A DNA stretch of 30,692 bases from Neocallimastix lanati (nom. inval.) (GCA_016946835.1 JACVTC010000043.1:1262501-1293192), one strand, 5' to 3'; positions 1 through 12,351 are shown, numbered from the stretch's first letter. The notes: generated by a model not told the origin, from the letters alone. Numbers and translations are program-made.

Positions 1-101
1 GAATTTTTTTTTTTTTTTTACTTATATTTATTTGTTTATTTTCTTATTTTTTTTGTTATATTTAATTTATATTATTAATTATCATTTACTTTTTATATTG
101 C

Positions 102-135
<34 letters not shown>

Positions 136-1434
136 CTTTAAATTTGATCATTCAATTAAAATTTCTGTATAAAATTGAACTTTATTTTTTTTTTTTTTCC
201 TGTAATTAATATAATAATAAATAAAATAATATGACTAATAATAACTGGAATAGTTAAAACTGTACATTAAACATTAAATAACTAATTTACTTAACTAAAT
301 AACAAATAAATAATAAATAATAAATAATAAATAATAAATAATAATAAATAATAAATAATAAATAATAATAAATAATAAATAATAAATAATAAATAATAAA
401 TAATAAATAAAAAATAATAAATAAATAATAATAAATTAATAAATAATAATAAATAATAATAAATAAATACTAAATAATAATAAATAAATAATAATAAATA
501 AATAATAATAAATAAATAATAATAAATAAATAATAATAAATAAATAATAAATAAATAAATAATAAATAAATAATAAAATATAATAAAATAATAAATAATA
601 ATAAATAAAATTAAAGTTTTATGTTCATTAAACTGTTTTTCCATAGATGTAACTAATTTAAAATAAAAAAAAAAAATAAAAAATTTTACTTTTTTTTTAT
701 ATTTTTATTTTTTTACTTTTTTTTATATTTTTATTTTTTAACAGATCATTGAATATGCAAATTTTATTTTTAATATAAATAAAGTTTATGAGAAAAGTAA
801 TAATAATTTTTAATTTTTAATTTTTTTTTTTATTAGTAGAATTCAACCATTTATTTAATAGTACGAATAAAAAAAAATAATAAAAAAATAAAATTAAAGA
901 ATATTAAAAAAAAATTTTAAAATTTAATTATTATAAATAAAAACAAATTAATAATAATATATATAAAAATTTAAATAATATAAATAAATAAATAAAATAA
1001 ATAAATAAATAAATATTTTTTTTTAATAAAAGTGGGCTTTTTATAAATTTGAAAGTTTCTGTTTTTAATTAAATTTTATTTCTATTATTACTATTATTGT
1101 TTTTAATATTAAATTAATAATATATATATATTACATATATATTTTATTTTTATTTTTTATTTTTAGTAATATTATTTAATAGTAGTTCTTTTCATATTTT
1201 ATAATGATTAATATTTTTATATAAACTTTTTTCCTTATAATATAATCTATAATTAGTGTTTTATATATAAATAAAATATTAATGGTAAATTATTAATTAT
1301 GAATTTATATGTATCAATGTTAATTATTATTAGTTCCATTTTATATAATATTATATTCTATTTCTATTATTATAATTATTATTTTAATAAAGTGATATTA
1401 GTCATTTAATTATTTATATGAAAAAGAAAAAAAC

Positions 1435-1465
<31 letters not shown>

Positions 1466-2216
1466 AAAAATATTAATATTAATTATTAATCATTTATGAT
1501 ATTTAAATAATATTTAATTTTTTTTTTATAATTTTAATTATTAATTATTATTACTAAATAAATATGTAAAATACCATTTATTTTTAATTAATATCTAAAA
1601 AATTAAAAGAGAAGGGATAAAATGGATATTTTTAATAACAACATCATATTAAAGAAAAAATTTAAAAAAAAAAAAAAGATTATTATCAATAATAAATCAA
1701 TAATGAAAGTTCAGTTGAAAAAAAAAAATATTTATATATATATATAAATATATATCATTATTATTGTTTTTGACTTATTTTTAAATTTTAGAAATATTGA
1801 AATAAGAAAAATTAAAAAATTAATATATATATATTTGATAAAAAAAAAAATAAATAATTCTTTATGGAAATGATTTCAATATTAATATATATAAATTTTT
1901 TTTATTTGGAATATTTTAATTGTCATTATTCCATAAAATCTAAAAATAATAAAATTTTTAATTATGATAATAGCTTAAAATAAAATAAATAAGTGAATAT
2001 ATAAAAATTTGTTATTATATGTATATTTCTATATATATAAATTATAGACATGCATTTATTATATATTTATATATCATATTTAATTAATTGAAGCTTTTTA
2101 GATAAAATTAAAAAAAAAAAGAAAAAAAGCTATTCATAATATTAAAATGTATATATGTATTTAATAATAAAATTGTTAAATTTTTATTTATTTTATTTAT
2201 TCAAGGAATGTTTTTT

Positions 2217-2255
<39 letters not shown>

Positions 2256-3459
2256 TTTTATTATTATTTTTTATTAATAAACTTTCATTTAATAAATAGT
2301 TAATCTTGGATTTTTTTGGGTCTTAAAAAAAAAAAAAAAAAAAAAAAACTTTTTAACTTTTAGAATAGCATAGTATAAAATAAAAAAAAAAATAAATAAA
2401 TAAATAAAGAAAATAATAAATAATAAAAATTTTAAAACTTTTTAATAATTGAAAATTTCTATATGTTAATTAGAATGAATTTAATTTAATATGTATATAT
2501 AATATTTAATTATATATTTAATTCTAAAAAACAAAAATTAAAACACCATATAAATCCATATTAATTAGTTATCATAAATATCAAATTATTCTATTTAAAT
2601 TAAAAAATAAAACAATAATAATTAAAATTTCTAATTCAAATTATAATTTTACTATTGATTATTAACCTAAAAAATAAATAAATAAATAAATAGATAAATA
2701 ATAATAATAATAATAACCAATTAAAATTTTAAATACAATACAATTAAAAATATATATATATATATATATATATAAAATAATAAAAGATTAATAAATATTT
2801 GGACCTTTTATTTATATTTCTATTAAATGATAATTTTTATAGAACTTAAAATTTGTTAATTTATTTTTTTTTTTTTATAAAAAAAAGGTTAAAGAAAAAT
2901 ATAGTTCTATAAAAATGATAGTTGGTTCTCATTGTAATAAATAATATTTTTTTTTAAAAAAAAAAAAGATATAAAGGTTAATCATATGATATAGAATGAA
3001 AATTTTTTAATATTAAGAAATATCTTATGAGAATATAAAATAGTTCATTAGAAAAATATTATTATTTAACCATAAAAATTAGGTAATAATTATAATAATT
3101 AGAGGATGCTACCAATTGGCCTGTAAAATTAGGAAAAAAAAATTTAATATGATTTATAAGAATTTTTGAGGAGGTTTACTATTTAACCTTTAAAGATTAG
3201 TATTATAGGAAATATTGAATAAAATCTGATAAATATATTTTATTTAATTATTTTCTTTTATTTTCTTTTATTTAATATAATAGATAAAAGATAAAGGTGG
3301 AATTCATTATTAAATTTCCATCCTTTATTACATATACTTTTAATGTGATGATTTAATATTTTAATATTTATTTATTAATGTTATTTGAACTTTTTTTTTT
3401 AAAAAAAAAATAAAAATACATCTTAATTATAAATATTTTATTATAATAATATTTATGAT

Positions 3460-3497
<38 letters not shown>

Positions 3498-4391
3498 AAA
3501 AAAAAAAAAGAGTTAAATTTAAATGCTATAAAGAAATTTTAAATTAAATACTTTAATGTTTTATTATAATAGAAAACTATTTTTTTTTTTTTTTTTTATA
3601 ATTAGTAAAAAAAAATTTTTTTCATTTGAAATTTTTTTATTAATAAAAGTTTTACAAATCTTGTAATAAATATATTATTAAATAATGAAAATCAATTGTT
3701 AAATCAAATAAATTAAATTTATTATATTTTATTTTTTTTTTATTATTAAATTATTTTCCGGTTTAATTCTTTTTTTTTGTTTTTTTTTTTAAACATATTA
3801 TTTTTTCTCACTAATAAATCCTATTTAATATTAATACTTTCTTATTGAATATTGAGTTTTGGTGGTTTTATTGTATTTTTTTATCATAAACTTTTTTTCT
3901 ATATAAATTATATTCAATATTATTAATATTATTTTTAATTCTATAATTCTATATTTTATTTTTTGGTATTTTATTTTATTTTATTATTTATGTATTCTTA
4001 AAACATAATAATTACCAATGGGTAAAATAAATAAAAAAAAAAAATATGATAATGTGTATCATGTTAACTATCTCAATTATGAAAAAAAAAATTATAATAA
4101 AAATAAATACATTTATAATCATATAAGTATATAAATAAATGTATAACAAAATATATAAAAAATATATTGATATATTGATATTTATTGAATTTGATTTGAT
4201 AGAAATTAGTTTATACAATAAAATTTATTATTTTAATTAAGTACAATTTATAATGAATTTAGTAATTTTATTATAGATTTATACTATTATTGTTTTATAT
4301 ATTGTTATTTTTTTTAATATAATTTAAGGTTTTATATTCAAATTGAATAATTTTTTTTATTTCATAAATATTATTATTATTATTTTTTAAG
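1..4391. other. AT-rich intergenic desert, no gene seen
   Basis: The stretch is almost entirely A and T, with long homopolymers (for example about 25 A near 1438-1462 and runs of about 20 A near 2327 and 3487), a TAA/AATA microsatellite and a TTTA microsatellite near 2214-2262. Open frames here translate to I/Y/F/L- or N/K-only peptides and show no domain or gene-like composition. Small inverted repeats occur at 2833-2916 and 3292-3327. No promoter, RNA gene or exon could be supported. Confidence 0.75.
297..612. repeat. TAA / AATA microsatellite
   Basis: About 315 bp of alternating AATA and ATA units with occasional single-base changes. The 117-codon minus-strand frame across it is an artefact: a TTA/TTTA array has no stop in that frame and gives only I, L, F and Y residues. 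Confidence 0.95.
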
Positions 4392-4525
4392 CAGAGCAGA
4401 GATTAACCAGAGGAGAGGACAATAATACGGTATAATACGTCCTCCAGTCTTTTCCTTTAATGTATCAGACTCTCAATGTATCTTTTGCTATACTATTTTG
4501 GCGTTGACTCGGACCTCTCTCTAAG
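4392..4525. other. Low-AT island, possible structured ncRNA
   Basis: A sharply bounded stretch much richer in G and C than the surrounding desert. It contains a hairpin in which GAGGAC near 4425 pairs with GTCCTC near 4438-4443 around an AT-rich loop. An 8-bp element AATGTATC occurs twice, 16 bp apart, near 4459-4482. AGAGGAGAGG near 4411 can pair with CCTCTCTCT near 4514. No long frame crosses it on either strand. I compared it by eye with 5S rRNA, U1, U2, U4, U5, U6 and tRNA patterns and found no convincing match. A transcribed structured RNA or a transposon remnant are both possible; the strand is undecided. Confidence 0.4.
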
Positions 4526-5605
4526 CAATATTAATTGTAATTGTTAATAATATAGAATATTTTTTTTTTTTTTTTGTTTTATATTGTTTTAAAAGAAATG
4601 AATTTTATTATATAATATGAAATATATAAATAATAATACAGAAAATGTAATAAAACTATTCCTATTCAATATAAAACTTCAAAATTTAAAAAATTTTTAA
4701 TTAATATCAAAATTATTAAAATATGTATTTTAAATCCTATCTATAAAAAAAAAAAACATAAATAATTATTAGACAATAACTTATAATATTATGATTACAA
4801 ATAGTTTTATTTAAAAAAAATTATATATAAAAAATGCATGCATAAATAATTAATGACTATTAAAAAAAAAAAAGTTTTTCTTTTTTCTAATATTTCAAAA
4901 TACTACACAAATTAATGAATGGTTATTATTAAATATGAGTAATTTTATGATATATTAATAGTAATGTTGGAAAATAAAAAATGTTTTGCTTTTTTTTTTT
5001 TTTTTTATTGAACATTAATTATCATAATTAAATAAAAAATAATAATTACTAATATAATTACTAATAAATTAAAAAAAATATTATTTTAATTTTATGTTAA
5101 TTTAAATGATAATTATTAGTCATTAAAAGTAATGTATATAATATATATTCAAAAAAAAAAAAAAATAGTTTTTATTAATTAGTATTAAATAAATAGAATA
5201 CAAATAATAATATCAAAAAAAAATTTTTTTTTTTTTTTTTAAATTTTATATTGTGTTAATTATATCATTATAAATTATTTTATTATAAAAAAAAAAAACA
5301 ATTAAATCGATTAATATTGTAATGTTGAATTGAATATTAACATTGAAATCTACATATTATAAGTAGGTATGACAGTAAAAATAATCATAAATGATTATTT
5401 TCAATTTCATAAATACAATTCTGTATAAAACATTGAAAAAAAAAAAAAATGTTGATGTTACACAAAATAATAATAAAAATTAAAATATTAATGAAATAAA
5501 TTTTTATAATAATACAAAAAAAAAAAACTTTTTTTATAAAATAAAGAAAAATAGAATATTCGAATAAATAATTAGGAAAGATAATAAGTTAAAAGTTCTT
5601 AAAAA

Positions 5606-5659
5606 TAAATATACATAAATAAATAAATAAATAAAAATAAATATAAATAAATAAATAAA

Positions 5660-5690
<31 letters not shown>

Positions 5691-5816
5691 ATACATAAAT
5701 AAATAAATAAAAAAATAAATAAATATAAATAAATATACATAAATAAATAAATAAAAAAATAAATAAGTATAAATAAATAAATATAAATAAATAAATATAA
5801 ATAAATAAATAAAAAG
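5606..5816. repeat. AAAT / ATAAATACAT satellite
   Basis: About 210 bp of AAAT units interspersed with ATATAAAT and ATACATAAAT variants. Low-complexity reading frames across it are artefacts of the repeat. Confidence 0.9.
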
Positions 5817-6443
5817 AAAAAAGAAAAAGAAAAAGTCTATATATAAGAAAAAAAATATTTATGTATAAAAATATTGATTAAAATATAATAGAATGATAGA
5901 ATAAAATGTAAAAAAAAAAAAAAAAAAAAGACACAAAAATCAAAAAAAATAGAGAAAAAAATTAATATAAAGGAATATTATATATGTAATTTATATTTTT
6001 ATTTATATATTATTATTTTACATAAATATTAACTGTTATATAATAATTTCATTTAAAAAAATAAAGATAATTTGGTTACTTCTATATTAACTTTTTTTTT
6101 TTTTTTTTATTAATTATTAATAAAATAATTACATATATTTTATATCTATTTAAAAGATTGAACACAATATAAATATTGAATTTAATCTTTTTTTTTTTTT
6201 TTTTTTTTAATTAAATATTATTAATTATTAATCCTTATTAATTTTTTTTTTTTTATTTTTGCTTTTTATATTTTATTTATTTGGTAAGAAAAAAAGAAAA
6301 GTAACTTTATTAAAAATTAAAAACATTTCATATATTATTTAAGAAATGTTCTTTCTTATCAAATTATTTATTATATTGTCATGTCATTATTTTTTTTTAA
6401 GACATTAATAAATATTATTATATTGTCATGTCATTAATAAATA

Positions 6444-6497
6444 TATTAAATATATTATATGTCATTAAAATAAATAAAACATATAATATATTTAATA
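6444..6497. repeat. Perfect 19-bp inverted repeat (hairpin)
   Basis: The left arm at 6444-6462 and the right arm at 6479-6497 are exact reverse complements, separated by a 16-nt loop. GTCATG at 6425-6430 and CATGAC at 6503-6508 extend the symmetry outward with a gap. The arms are pure A/T apart from one GT/AC pair. Confidence 0.85.
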
Positions 6498-8499
6498 GTA
6501 CTCATGACCTATTTTATATTAAAAATAAAATATATTAAAATAAAAAATTTTTTTTTCTTATCATATTTGGTAATAAATTTTGTTAATAATAGAAGTATTG
6601 TTATTCTTTCTTTTTTTTTTTTTTTTTTTGTTACTGATTTATGCTTACCAAATTAAATATATATATATATATATCAAATGGATAGCATATTTAATATATA
6701 GAATTATTATGTCATTTTTTATTAAATATATATATATATATATACAAATTTTATGCTCTAAAAAACAATATAATATAAATATTAATAGCCGCTTTTTTCT
6801 TATTTATATAGTTATAAATAAATAATTTATAAATTATTTAATGTAATTTACATATTTTTATTTATAAACATTAATTAATTCATAAAAAAAAAAAAAAAAA
6901 AAAAAAAAGAAAAAAGAAAAAGAAAACACGAAAAAGAAAGAAAAATAATTAAAATATAATAAAGCAATATATAAATTAAATAAATAATTATATATATATA
7001 ATAAAATTCTTGAAGTAATTTATAGTATTCTTTTTCATTTTTGGAAAAAAAATTATCATAATTCATTAATACGCATATGTATATTAATTAATAGCATTAA
7101 TAAATATAATGTATATTATATACGATATTTGTTTTTCTGTTATGATATTTTAAATATTTTTGACATAATTTTAACTATAATATATATAAATTTAATTTTA
7201 TTTATATGCATTTTTAAAAAAGTGTATATATTTATATCATTAATTTATACTAATTTTTCATTTAATAATAATGAATTACTTTTTTTTCTCGTTGTATTTT
7301 ATTTTATTTTTATTTTTCTATTTTATTTTATTTTATTCTATTTTTATTTTTATTTTTTCTTTATTTAAGTATAATATCCCTTATTTCATTTTTTTTTTCT
7401 CTTTTATATTGGTAATATTTAATTACTATTCAAAATTTTAAAGTTTTAATCTTTTATTTAAAAAAAATATATATATATTAAAAATGAAGTTTCAGATATT
7501 TTTTCTTTTTTGTTATGGTTTATGAACCAATAAAAATTTTAAATGTTTTTTTTTTTTTTAAAAAAAAAATTTTTTAAAATTTTTATTTTTTTTTAAATTT
7601 TTTTTTTTTAAATTTTTTTTTTTTTAAAATTTTTATTTTTTTAAAATTTTTATTTTTTTTTAAAATTTTATTTATTTATTTATTTATTTATTATAATATC
7701 ATTAATACGCCACAAAATGAATGAGGTAATTATTAGATAGTTATTAAATAATTATAATAAATCTTATTTATTATATTTTAATATATAACAATAATCTTTT
7801 TTATTCAATATTTATTTAATATAATTAAATATTAATAAAAATAGTCATATTAACTATAAAAAATTGTTCTGTATTGAAATTATAAGATTATAATAAAGGT
7901 CTCACTTACCTGATAAGCTATAAATAATAAAAAATATTAAAATAAAATTAAACAAGCTTATTATAAATTAAATTTTATAGAAATATTTCAATAATTATAA
8001 AGTTCAAAATAATAATTGAAATTAGATTTCGAAATTTCAAATTTCAAATTTATTTTAATTTTTTTTTTTTTTTAAATTAATAAATTTCAAAAAATTAAAT
8101 ATAAAATGAAAAAAAAAAAAAAAAAAATTAAGGAAAATATGAAGTAGCAACAACAATGTTTAAATAAATAAGTTTATATTCCAAAGTCGTGAAGAACTAA
8201 CATTGAAGAAAATTTAAATGAATGACTTGAAAAAATATATATATACTAAATATTAAAAAAAACTTTTTTCCTAGATGGTATAAAAGTCATTAAAGCGTCA
8301 CTTAATTGCTGTAAACCTCATTGAATTTGAATATATAAAAAAAAAAAAAAGAAAAAAAGAAAAAACAGTGAAATAGACCGATGTTGAAGAAATTGGATGG
8401 AAAATTATGTTATATATATTATAAAAGCTATTTTGAACTTATCATTAATAAACCCTGATTAATATAATTGACATTTATATTAAAATTAATAATATGTAC

Positions 8500-8530
<31 letters not shown>

Positions 8531-8960
8531 GACAATTTTCTGGAATTTTTTCGAAATGACTATTTACTAAAATATAATAGAGATCATTGAAATTATTATA
8601 ATAATAATGGAACATACATCAAATAGCATCATCATATCATGAATCTTTTAATAATTACTTAAATAATTATAGTAAATAAAAAAATTTAAATGAAAAGTAA
8701 ATAATTTTAATTATTTATAATTCATATTTTCATAAACGATATATATATATTAATTTAAATGATATAAGAATTAAAAATTAAAACAATAAGAGTTGAATAA
8801 TTGATCCTATTTGCATAGTAATATTTATAATGTTTGATCAATATAAATCAATTATTATTAAAATATAATAATAACAATTATAATTTTAATAAAATAATAA
8901 AAATCTTTTATTGAATTTATTATTTTTAATAACATAATTAATTTTGAAAAGTATATTGAT

Positions 8961-9201
8961 ATTAATAAAATTTATAATAATATAATATTAATATTGATAT
9001 TAATAAAATTTATAATTATATAATATTGATATTGATATTAATAAAATTTATAATTATATAATATTAATATTGATATTAATAAAATTTATAATTATATAAT
9101 ATTGATATTGATATTAATAAAATTTATAATTATATAATATTGATATTGATATTAATAAAATTTATAATTATATAATATTGATATTGATATTAATAAAATT
9201 T
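8961..9201. repeat. 38-bp minisatellite, about 6.4 copies
   Basis: The 10-mer ATTAATAAAA starts at 8961, 8999, 9037, 9075, 9113, 9151 and 9189, an exact 38-bp period with only single-base variation between units. Each unit contains TTGATATTAATAAAA followed by TTTATAATTATATAATATT. The array ends about 220 bp beyond the 3' end of the MULE transposase. A diverged array with the same period lies at 18270-18496. Confidence 0.95.
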
Positions 9202-9300
9202 TAACTAGTATCAAATAAATCGGTTTTAGTTATAAATTACTTAATAAAAATAACTAAAAGATAATTTCTATAAAGATTATTAAATAAACACAATAGGTAA

Positions 9301-9425
9301 ATAAATTTGTATTTTTCTAGCATTTTTTTAAATTAAGATTATTTAATTATTATTTAAACGATTATAAATATAAATTTAAAATAAATTTTTATTTTTCTAG
9401 CATTTTTTTAAATTAAGATTATTTA
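9301..9425. repeat. 45-bp direct repeat, period 80 bp
   Basis: 9301-9345 and 9381-9425 match over 45 bp with one mismatch (G or T at the ninth base). The second copy overlaps the likely stop codon of the MULE transposase at 9423-9425, so the duplication sits at the 3' end of that gene. Confidence 0.9.
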
Positions 9426-10864
9426 TTTTAAATTAATATTTATATCGTTTAAATCAATTAAACATTCTTTCCATAATTTAATTAATTCATTTCTGTTGCA
9501 TCCCATTATAAAATAAATTTATTTCCTTACTTTTGTAATTTTCAATTAAAATTTTAATTTCATCAGTTGCACTAAATATTTTTTGCTTTTTTTTTCAATT
9601 TCCTTTAGTTCTCCTTTGATAATCATTATAAGATAAGTTTTCTTCTTCTTTTAATATATATATTAATTTATAAAATAAAGGTTTATTTGGAAATATATTA
9701 TTTAAGTAGCTATTATAAGATTCTGATGCATTGTTTGTTAAATGCTCTATATTTTCATAATAATTCCAATTATTAACATTATACTTAAGTAAATAATTTT
9801 TATTAAAATATTCTAAAAATTGCAGAAAATTATTATACTTTTTTTTTTTTTGACAAATTCTTTTTATTATAATATAAATATCAAATATATAGTTAGGGTT
9901 TATAAACGGTAAGTTCGAAATAGCTTTATAATAAATATATACATCATTATTATTCTTCACTTCATGATAACATAATATATATTTTTGTTTTTCTAATGAT
10001 CTTTTGTAATGCCAAACACAATATTTAATATTTATATTGGGAAAAACTTTTTTTGCGGCATTAGATATACCTTGTTCAAAATCACAATGAAAATTAATTG
10101 TAGTAATTAATGTATTACTCCTAAATTTATTTGCATTTTTTTTTTATTTCTTTAAATAATGTTTCATATGTAGATTGTTTTTTATTTTTTAATATAGAAA
10201 TGGAAGTAGTGTAAAACATATTAAATTCCCCAACATAAGTTCTTGTTATAAATAACTGATAACTAAATTTCGGTGATGCATAAAATGTACCGTCCGCAAA
10301 TATATTTTTATGATAATTCGAAAATAAATATGCTTGGAATGGTGATTGAAAGATTATTAGATCAGTATTTTTAAATATCATAAAATTTTCATTTCTTTTC
10401 GTTTTATAATATTCTGATTCAATGGGAATATCATCAAAACTTTCTATGTTTGGAGGAAATTGTTTATTTATATTTCTTATTATTTGGGATCTAATTGTAC
10501 TATATTCGGGACATATAAGTCCCATTTCTTGAGAAACGGCATTAAATATATGTTTAGGTTTTATATCCATAGGAATTGAATTTTTCTTAATTTCTTCCTT
10601 AATTTTATGCTTTGCTACTGATATAGACACATCAATTTCTTTTTCGAGATGGTTATGTAAACTTTCATATTTTAAAACCTCCTTTTTATCATTTAAAATA
10701 ATTAAAGATTTACATTTATTTAAAGTCTTATATTCAGTGCATCTATAAATTTTTGATTTATCTTTCCTTTGAAATGAAAAATTAAATTTGTGTTTTTTAT
10801 TAATAATAATTTGTTCATTTCCTCGATTTGTTTCACTTATTTCAATTTCTATATTGTCTTCCAT
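9423..10864 (-). pseudogene. MULE-type transposase with FLYWCH-like zinc finger, frameshifted
   Basis: DNA transposase that would cut and move a Mutator-like element in the nucleus. The first frame (10127-10864, 245 residues, ATG start) has a FLYWCH-like DNA-binding motif with C42, C51, H70 and H72, then the start of the MULE catalytic domain with D191 in ADGTF. It stops just after an A10 tract (10136-10145). The downstream frame, open from there to 9595, carries the second aspartate in HCDFEQ, a CVWH motif and the third acidic residue in NNASESYN. After a TGA at 9595-9597 the same frame stays open, then a further frame change in a GGG run near 9501-9504 leads to a C-terminal piece ending at 9423. 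All three DDE-type catalytic positions are therefore present, but in different frames. The breaks lie at or beside homopolymers, so either recent decay or assembly indels are possible. The nearest subgroup might be Phantom-like; that is inference. Confidence 0.85.
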
Positions 10865-11433
10865 TAATAATTAAAATTTTTCAATAAAATATTTTAATAA
10901 ATATACTTTTAAATGCTTTGAAACTTTTTTTTTTTTTTTTTAATATTTAAAATAATAAACCTTTTTTTTAATTAATTATATAATTATTTAAATAATTATT
11001 TAATTATTAATTATTTATTATTTCTTTATTTACTATTTTATTTATTTATTTTTATTTTTTATTTTTTATTTTTTATTTTATTTTATTTTTTTTATTTTTT
11101 AATGCTTAAAAATTTAATTTTTATTTATTTTTATTTTATTTTTCAATGCTTAAAAAAAAAGTTTTCTTATTTCTTATTTTTATTTTATTCTTCAATGTTT
11201 AAAAAAAAAAGTTTTCTTATTTCTTATTTTTATTTTATTCTTCAATGTTTAAAAAAAAAAGTTTTCTTATTTCTTATTTTTATTTTATTTTACAATTTTT
11301 AAAAAAAAAGTTTTCTTATTTCTTATTTTTATTTTATTTTTTAAGCATTAAAAAATAAAATGTTTATTTATTTTTTATTTTATTTTTCAATGTTAAATAG
11401 AAATACCTAACCTAATTATTATTTATTGAAGTG
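10865..11433. other. Upstream region of the MULE gene, AT-rich
   Basis: The stretch consists of T/A tracts, TTTTATTTT repeats and the 50-bp tandem array. No coding frame with non-repetitive composition is present. It would hold the promoter of the transposase, but I see no specific motif. Confidence 0.6.
11105..11345. repeat. 50-bp tandem repeat, about 4.5 copies
   Basis: GTTTTCTTATTTCTTATTTT recurs at 11161, 11211, 11261 and 11310, giving a period of 50, 50 and 49 bp. Each unit also contains TTCAATGTTT followed by an A9-A10 tract. A partial unit precedes the first copy and the last one degenerates at TTTTAAGCATT. The 66-codon plus-strand frame over it is a by-product of the repeat. Confidence 0.95.
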
Positions 11434-11850
11434 TTGTATTTCGCCAAAAGTTGAATTTCGTCCAGTTGAATTTCGCCAAAATTTTAGTGGCTTATAAATT
11501 TACGTCATAAAATATCACCACAATTATTATGCACGCCATATTGTGAATATATGGCTTTTTAAAAATTGTAGAAAAAAGCCACAAAATTATGATACAATTA
11601 TATATACGCCCCACGTAAGATTACGTGTTTGAAAATTTTTGAGAATTGTAATTTTATTTAATTAATTAATTATTCATTAAAATTTTAATAAAATTAAGTG
11701 GCTTAAATTTAAAAATGTTTAAGCCATACAACAAAATACAAATTTTTGTAATAAAAATTTTCGAAATGCACACTCCCCCGATTTTTTATGTAAATTAGAA
11801 ATAGTTTTGATCAAATGATTAATAATACCAAGCCACAACATGTATATAAA
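11434..11850. repeat. Candidate transposon end: 13-bp motif array and hairpin block
   Basis: Three copies of TTGAATTTCGCCA-like sequence start at 11434, 11451 and 11466, spaced 17 and 15 bp. They are followed by a less AT-rich block with repeated GTGGCTT/AAGCCAC elements: hairpin arms at 11529-11535 and 11547-11553, the near-palindrome CACGTAAGATTACGTG at 11612-11627, and a hairpin at 11698-11728. It lies about 570 bp upstream of the MULE start codon. A terminal or subterminal region of that element is the best guess. No matching inverted end was found on the other side of the transposase. Confidence 0.5.
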
Positions 11851-12234
11851 TATCATTAATTTTATCCTAATTTTAAATCCTGGTAATTACCTTATTATTT
11901 TATAAATAATAAATAAATTATTAATTAATTAATTATTAAATCAATAAATTTAGCATACAAATAAAGAAAAAGAAATGTATTTTAATTCCAACTAGTAGTA
12001 AATAAACAAAAATTGGTGATGGATCATCCATTAATAAAATAATTTTAATTCATTATGATATTATTATTTATAATAATTATTAGGTATTTAACTTTAATAA
12101 ATAATTAATGAAAAAAAAAAAAAAAAAAAAAAAGTATATAATTAACTACTTAATAACTAACAAATTAAATAATTGGCAATTAGATAAAATAAAATAAAAA
12201 AAATAGGATTATATAAGTAGTATATAATGATGAC

Positions 12235-12266
<32 letters not shown>

Positions 12267-12320
12267 GATATAAATTTTTTTATTATTTTATTATATTCAA
12301 TTTTATTATTCATTTCTATT

Positions 12321-12351
<31 letters not shown>

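Larger units (their letters stand above)
4541..8940. other. AT-rich intergenic desert, no gene seen
   Basis: Poly(A)/poly(T) tracts and AT microsatellites dominate. Notable items are an AAAT-type satellite at 5606-5816, a perfect 19-bp inverted repeat at 6444-6497, two direct copies of ATTGTCATGTCATTA near 6374 and 6421, T/A runs near 7550-7690 and an isolated consensus splice donor on the minus strand at 7901-7912. I see no domain-bearing frame. 8160-8460 is slightly less AT-rich but broken by stops in all frames. Confidence 0.65.

Noticed and set aside
1-40. Telomeric repeats at the window ends
   Set aside because: No TTAGGG-type or other tandem telomere motif is present at either end.
291-644. 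117-codon minus-strand open frame
   Set aside because: It lies on a TAA/AATA microsatellite and contains only I, L, F, Y and a few other residues.
4500-4520. B-box-like GGTCCGAGTC on the minus strand, possible tRNA
   Set aside because: The flanking bases do not form a T-stem or an acceptor stem, and the A-box-like sequence overlaps it.
8160-8460. Slightly less AT-rich stretch with an acceptor-like TTTTTTTCCTAG
   Set aside because: All frames are broken by stops within about 25 codons and no exon pair could be joined.
8961-9201. CRISPR-like regular repeat
   Set aside because: The 38-bp units are contiguous without unique spacers, so it is a minisatellite.
12019-12031. ATGGATCATCCAT palindrome as an operator
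   Set aside because: It is a single short palindrome with no gene start next to it.
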